Both the position numbers and the translations under genes were made by a program. This document shows, piece by piece, positions 60,183 through 64,000 of a stretch of DNA of 64,000 nucleotides. Source of the stretch: RDYJ01 sp034931405. Its GTDB lineage: Bacteria > Cyanobacteriota > Cyanobacteriia > Cyanobacteriales > Nostocaceae. The notes below the pieces were generated by a model. That model had not been told where the DNA came from and made no database searches. It saw only the letters and a program-made list of their open reading frames with translations. The number at the start of each line of letters is the position of its first letter. Position 1 is the stretch's first letter. The stretch lies in assembly GCF_034931405.1 (NCBI RefSeq), contig NZ_JAYGHA010000026.1, forward strand, positions 1-64,000. Reading direction: 5' to 3'.

Positions 60183-60258
60183 GATTGTTCAGAAATAATT
60201 CAGTGTTTATTTTCTCTGCGTCTATCTGTAGTCATTAGTAATCAGATAGAATTGCAAT

Positions 60259-60627
60259 ATGCTAGTATTTCGTGATACAGAAACTAAAGGTAGAGGTATA
60301 TTTGCTCATCAAGATTTTGCTAAAGGAGATTTAATTGAAACAGCCCCAGTAATCGTGATCCCTAAACAACAAATTAAATTAATTACTAAAACTGTTTTAC
60401 TTAATTATTATTTTGGTTGGCATGGAGAAAGTGGCGCTATAGCTTTAGGTTTTGCTTCTCTTTTTAATCATTCCTATCATCCCAATGCGGTTTATATTAA
60501 AAATTTTGCTAAAAATATAATTGAAATTATTGCTCATCAATATATTCGTCAAGGTCAGGAAATTACTATTAATTATAATGGGCAAGTTGATGATATTTCT
60601 CCTGTGTGGTTTGATGTGGTGGAATAA
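60259..60627 (+). CDS. SET-domain protein
   Basis: 122 residues. ETKGRGIFAHQDFAKGDLIE, LGFASLFNHSYHPNAVY (the N-H-S knot) and ITINYNG are the SET motifs. A compact bacterial SET protein, probably a lysine methyltransferase with unknown target. Preceded and followed by dispersed repeats (60,630-60,664 is a GCAAAGACGCAAAGAGG type). Confidence 0.88.
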   Translation: MLVFRDTETKGRGIFAHQDFAKGDLIETAPVIVIPKQQIKLITKTVLLNYYFGWHGESGAIALGFASLFNHSYHPNAVYIKNFAKNIIEIIAHQYIRQGQEITINYNGQVDDISPVWFDVVE

Positions 60628-60677
60628 TGATCACGCAAAGATGCAAAGACGCAAAGAGGAAAAAATTAGGTTATTAT

Positions 60678-61097
60678 TTAACTTTTATCCGCTTGTGCTA
60701 AAAAATCCTTTGGTGATAGAATAGGAATATTTTGATAGAATTTAAGCACCAATAAATCTTCATCTCCGGTAATGATCAAATTAGCATTACCAGCAATAGC
60801 AAGCGAGAGAAATTTATCGTCTTTTGCATCTCGACACACTTGCACATGATCGACAACATCAACCATCTCAGCAATATTTTTTAAATACAAAATAAACTTT
60901 TGCCGCTCTTCTAAACTGACATAATTATCAAACTTTTTTCTAGAGAGAACCCTTTCTATTTCTGCAAGTGTTTCAGAAGAAACAAGAATGTGATGGCAAT
61001 CAAAAGCATAACGAACTGCTTGAGCAGTGATAGAGTTTGGAGTTAATAAGCGACTCACAAAACAATTAGTATCAATGACAATTTTTTGCTCAATCAT
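60678..61097 (-). CDS. PIN-domain toxin (COG1569 type)
   Basis: About 139 residues from the ATG giving MIEQKIVIDTN (three-codon longer start possible). PIN acidic residues: VIDTNCFVSRLL, ERVLSRKKFDNY, CRDAKDDKFLSLAI and IITGDEDLLVL. Ribonuclease toxin candidate. It overlaps the upstream Phd/YefM antitoxin gene, forming a standard pair. Confidence 0.85.
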   Translation of the reverse strand: MIEQKIVIDTNCFVSRLLTPNSITAQAVRYAFDCHHILVSSETLAEIERVLSRKKFDNYVSLEERQKFILYLKNIAEMVDVVDHVQVCRDAKDDKFLSLAIAGNANLIITGDEDLLVLKFYQNIPILSPKDFLAQADKS

Positions 61098-61341
61098 CAC
61101 TGTCAAGAATTTCTTTGAGTTTTTCTTCTGTCATACCTTTTGCTTCAGCATTTTTGCCAACTTGATCACAAAATTCCTGAAACTCATCTTTTAGCAATCT
61201 AGTCAATCTTTGATATTCTAAGACAGACAGCACTACAACTAAATCTTGGTCCTGATGCTGAATGGTTATTGGTTCTTTTTGGGCTTTATCTAAAAATTCT
61301 GTAAAATTTTGTTTTGCTTCTGTAGCAGATAAGTAAATCAT
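61090..61341 (-). CDS. Phd/YefM-family antitoxin
   Basis: 83 residues starting MIYLSATEAKQNFTEFLDKA. The ATG follows AAGGAGG by 11 bases; the frame is open 12 codons further but those would include the ribosome site. EPITIQHQDQDLVVVLSVLE matches the Phd/YefM fold, and the acidic tail ends AKGMTEEKLKEILDSDD. It precedes and overlaps the PIN toxin gene by 8 bases. Confidence 0.88.
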   Translation of the reverse strand: MIYLSATEAKQNFTEFLDKAQKEPITIQHQDQDLVVVLSVLEYQRLTRLLKDEFQEFCDQVGKNAEAKGMTEEKLKEILDSDD

Positions 61342-61505
61342 AATATATATACCTCCTTTGCCTTGATTATAACTCAATTTGGTTATTTTACTCTTTCCTC
61401 AACGGTGAAACTGCCTACACAAACCTATAATTACTGGCTAATCAAATAGTAAATTTATACATTTTACGTTGAGATTCAACTACCTATGCCAACCTACAAT
61501 TTTTC

Positions 61506-61991
61506 TTAATCACTTTTTTTCAATCTTTCGGCATCGCGTTTAGCCCAAAAATCATCTCTTTTGGCTTGTTCTTCAATTAGTTTATTCTGTCTAATTTCCT
61601 GTACATTACCTTCAAGATGAGCTACTATTGATTTTTCAATCTCCAGATATTTGATACTACGAACAGTATGCACAGGTTGAACAATTTGTACTAAAGCAGC
61701 ACCAAATTTTGTAACTCTAATTTCTTGTGTTTGTCCAGAATATCGTTTACCAGTTTTGATATACCAAGCAAACATTTCGCAATTATTGGAATGTATATTG
61801 TATTCACCAAATAAATCAGCATATTCATGAACACGCTTTAATTCCTCTTCGGTGAGTTCTACAGTTCCGTGCCATTCTACTCCAGCAGAACCCCAACCTA
61901 CAGAATTATTAAAATTGCCATCTTCACTCAAGTAATAATGACGAGCAATTCCTAATGTAGAATCAATCACCATACTGTAAATACTCACCAT
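61506..61991 (-). CDS. LRAT/NC-domain-like protein, probably N-terminally incomplete
   Basis: About 161 residues from an ATG at 61,991 (others at 62,078 and 61,973; none has a good ribosome site). HSNNCEMFAWYIKTGKRYSG is the catalytic-Cys motif of LRAT/NlpC-like NC domains. The expected His-containing N-terminal strand is not seen; only GIARHYYLSEDGN precedes. The C-terminus is a basic coiled coil (LIEEQAKRDDFWAKRDAERL). Could be a truncated acyltransferase-like gene. Confidence 0.45.
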   Translation of the reverse strand: MVSIYSMVIDSTLGIARHYYLSEDGNFNNSVGWGSAGVEWHGTVELTEEELKRVHEYADLFGEYNIHSNNCEMFAWYIKTGKRYSGQTQEIRVTKFGAALVQIVQPVHTVRSIKYLEIEKSIVAHLEGNVQEIRQNKLIEEQAKRDDFWAKRDAERLKKSD

Positions 61992-62045
61992 AATTATATT
62001 ATAATTGTACAAGTTAGTGATGTTCTCTATCAGTAGAGTAGTAGA

Positions 62046-62084
62046 GTAGGTTGGGTTGAACAACGTAAAACCCAACATTTAGCA
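62046..62084. repeat. GTAGGTTGGGTT repeat, partial copy
   Basis: GTAGGTTGGGTTGA...AAACCCAACATTTA, corresponding to the left half of the repeat at 13,956-14,031. It lies between the LRAT-like and agmatinase-family genes. Confidence 0.7.
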
Positions 62085-62085
62085 T

Positions 62086-63138
62086 TTAATTTATTCCATC
62101 TTTTGTCTGCGATAAATCCAACAAATTCGCCAACTTATAAACTATTCTCGCACCGACATTAGCATCCCATTCTGCATCCCCAACTTCACACACATCAAAC
62201 CCAATAATTTTTCTACCACTCTTCACAACTTCCCTAAACAAACAATAAACTTGCTCTAATTCCAAACCACCCGGAACAGGAGTTCCTGTATTTGGGCAGA
62301 GTTTAGGATCTAAACCATCTACATCAAAACTGATATGTACATGATTAGGTAAATTAGCAACTATTTCTTGGCATAAATTCAGCCAAGTTTTACCAGCATA
62401 TTGTTGTTGTTTAATAGCTGAGTCATAATAAGCAATAACTCGATTATTAGAACCATTAATTATTTCCACTTCATCAATACAAATATCTCGCAAACCTACC
62501 TGCACTAACTTAGAAATTTGTGGAATTTTCAGCGCATTGAACATAATTGACGCATGGGAAAATTCAAAACCTTCGTAAGCGTCCCGTAAATCTGCGTGTG
62601 CATCAATATGCAAAATCCCAAAGTCTTGATATTGATTTGCTAAAGCTTGGAAATAACCCAAAGGTGAACTGTGATCACCACCAATAACAGCAACTTTTTT
62701 ACCCCTATTTATTGCTTCCTCACACTGGGTAAATAACCATTGATTTACCTGTTCACCAGCTTGATTAATTTCTATAAGTACAGGTGTTAAATCTGGCGAT
62801 TCTGTGATTGATTTGCCTTCTGTTTGTCGTTCAATTATTTTTGCTGCTTGTTGACGATAATAATTATTTTTATCTAAAATATCTTGAGGAATTTCTACTA
62901 AATAAATTCCCTGTTTCCAACCATCAGGATGATCAAAATCAAATACATCTATTTGATAAGAAGCATCTAAAATTCGTTGTGGTGCATTTGCTGTTCCTGC
63001 ACCATAAGAAACTGTGACTTCCCAAGGTACAGCAAAAATAATTAAATTTGCATCATCATAATTTTTAGGTAATCCCCATAGATTACCATTAACTTCAGCT
63101 ATACCGCTAGGATTGTAGTCTGGGATTTGATTATTCAT
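62086..63138 (-). CDS. Agmatinase/arginase-family ureohydrolase
   Basis: 350 residues. Binuclear-metal ligands are in VIGGDHSSPLG (His), LHIDAHADLRDAYEG (Asp, His, Asp) and ISFDVDGLDPKLCPNTGTP (Asp-x-Asp), with GFDVCEVG near the end. Members release urea from agmatine, arginine or guanidino compounds. The length and sequence fit cyanobacterial agmatinase-like proteins (SpeB in Anabaena); a guanidine-type hydrolase is an alternative I cannot exclude without alignment. Confidence 0.85.
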   Translation of the reverse strand: MNNQIPDYNPSGIAEVNGNLWGLPKNYDDANLIIFAVPWEVTVSYGAGTANAPQRILDASYQIDVFDFDHPDGWKQGIYLVEIPQDILDKNNYYRQQAAKIIERQTEGKSITESPDLTPVLIEINQAGEQVNQWLFTQCEEAINRGKKVAVIGGDHSSPLGYFQALANQYQDFGILHIDAHADLRDAYEGFEFSHASIMFNALKIPQISKLVQVGLRDICIDEVEIINGSNNRVIAYYDSAIKQQQYAGKTWLNLCQEIVANLPNHVHISFDVDGLDPKLCPNTGTPVPGGLELEQVYCLFREVVKSGRKIIGFDVCEVGDAEWDANVGARIVYKLANLLDLSQTKDGIN

Positions 63139-63568
63139 GGCGTATCTTCTGGATGGATATCAGCAGAGAAAACACTGCTTAGGTGATATTTCCATTGTAG
63201 CAGTGTAGACCATGAAAATAAATATGTTATGTATAGCTATCCTAGCTTTGAAACTGTTTAGAAAAATTGCCGATATTGTTATTCAGGAAACAATACTGAC
63301 CAGTAGGGGTGATGTGATGGTTAAATTTTAAAAAAAGGTTTGGCTGTGAACCAAACCTCATATAATTGCTGTGCTTAACAACGTACTAAATTAATTTAGT
63401 TCTAGTCTGCTTACAGATCATCTTCCCAGAGGATGTGTCCAAATATCCCAAAACCTGATAAAGCATTACTTGGAACTTGCTGAAAAATTTATTCCCAGGT
63501 AAGAGAATCCCGGTTCTCTCTTGTTCAATAAATTTTATCCAGATGAACTGAGTAACTTATGCGAATAT
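63139..63568. other. Gene-free stretch before the amidase end
   Basis: About 430 bp with no credible gene. It holds the minus-strand terminator at 63,329-63,358 and a weaker AAGAGAA/TTCTCTCTT hairpin at 63,500-63,523. Confidence 0.5.
63329..63358 (-). terminator. Rho-independent terminator (minus strand)
   Basis: On the minus strand AGGTTTGG and CCAAACCT form an 8-bp stem with a 7-base loop followed by a run of T (A at 63,329-63,336 on plus). It lies 210 bp downstream of the amidase stop and can end that transcript. Confidence 0.65.
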
Positions 63569-64000
63569 TTAGCCCAAATTTAAAGTTTTCAACTCCCGAA
63601 AAGAATGCAGTTTATTAAAAAACCTATCAAAATCAAAACTTAAAGGATCAACTTTTCCATTAGCCACATCTACAGCACGATGAGTAGTAATTCTCTCATC
63701 AGGAACTTGACTTTGAGCAATTAACCAGGCTAAAGAATCATATTGAACTTCCGTATATCCTGTATGTTCCTTGATATTACGTTTACCCCAAGCATCAGGA
63801 GGGGTTTCTAAAGAAACATGATAGGCGAAATTATTCACAGATGGAGGTAAATCAGGATTAGTCTGGACAGTTTCCACACCATTAGCACCATTGAAAACTG
63901 AATTACCAGCACCAAAAGCCCGTTTATCAGGTGGTACTAAATAAATCACCATCCCATCAAGTGCAATTAAAACATGATAACTAGCTTGGACATTTTCATC
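63569..64000 (-). CDS. N-acetylmuramoyl-L-alanine amidase (Amidase_2), 5'-truncated by window edge
   Basis: 144 codons including the stop; the frame is open to the last base, where ASYHVLIALDGMVIYLVPPD begins just inside. That block and KRAFGAGNS, AYHVSLETPPDAWG, YDSLAWLIAQ and ITTHRAVDVANGKVDPLSFD are the conserved zinc-amidase pattern, with the His of TTHRAVD as ligand. The ATG at 63,952 is internal. It cleaves the peptide stem of peptidoglycan; export signal not visible in this part. Confidence 0.8.
   Translation of the reverse strand, partial: DENVQASYHVLIALDGMVIYLVPPDKRAFGAGNSVFNGANGVETVQTNPDLPPSVNNFAYHVSLETPPDAWGKRNIKEHTGYTEVQYDSLAWLIAQSQVPDERITTHRAVDVANGKVDPLSFDFDRFFNKLHSFRELKTLNLG

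Overview
The window comes from a heterocyst-forming, filamentous cyanobacterium (Nostocales; a planktonic Anabaena/Dolichospermum-type genome is my inference). The evidence is a complete cyanobacterial nif operon (nifB-fdxN-nifS-nifU-nifH-nifD-nifK-nifE-nifN-nifX-nifW-hesA-hesB-fdxH), a nifD gene split by an excisable element with an XisA-type recombinase, a phylloquinone (men) cluster, many HIP1 octamers (GCGATCGC), heptanucleotide tandem repeats, and AT-rich DNA. Two runs of N are scaffold gaps. Both have the same flanking sequence, so one unresolved repeat sits in both.

Layout. 0-6.4 kb: end of a permease gene, then the phylloquinone genes menF (minus) and menA, menC, menE (plus), plus a DHNA-CoA-type thioesterase. 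6.4-9.6 kb: a HopA1-family protein beside an APH-type kinase-like protein, the pair known from class V lanthipeptide and thioviridamide-type RiPP pathways, then a TMEM14-like membrane protein. 9.6-17.8 kb: a DUF815 AAA+ protein, a membrane-anchored coiled-coil protein with a TerB-C-like end, a BrxD-like (DUF2791) ATPase, a Ser/Thr kinase on the other strand, and an Lhr/BrxHI-like helicase; this is a possible stress or defence module. 17.8-20 kb: a gene-poor stretch with an ISAs1 relic, MITEs and three strong terminator hairpins, leading into nifB.

20-54.6 kb: the nif operon. nifD stops at 27,042 and its last 48 codons are found 18.2 kb downstream. The intervening element (27,004-45,235) carries xisA and a dense cargo: a RAYT transposase between REP-like hairpins, a TerB/membrane pair, a TumE-type toxin pair, three Uma2-like nucleases, a cyclophilin, an AbiEii-like nucleotidyltransferase, a HigB/antitoxin pair, a decayed ATPase/TOPRIM-like operon, a PIN gene with a nonsense codon, a DUF433/DUF5615 pair, and a three-gene EAD1-trypsin / membrane / EAD1-TPR cassette next to xisA. 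Excision during heterocyst differentiation would restore a 500-residue NifD and reconnect nifHDK.

54.6-64 kb: a PD-(D/E)XK nuclease-like gene, a DUF29 gene, an ankyrin / SagB-like / small-protein group facing the hydrogenase protease gene hupW, a SET-domain gene, a PIN/Phd toxin-antitoxin pair, an LRAT-like fragment, an agmatinase-family gene and the start-less end of an N-acetylmuramoyl-L-alanine amidase.

A general theme is small repeats entering coding sequence: heptads inside menE, a CAGAGACGCAGAG-type repeat at the end of the thioesterase, and a palindrome inside the PD-(D/E)XK gene. Family names rest on reading motifs by eye; no database search was run.
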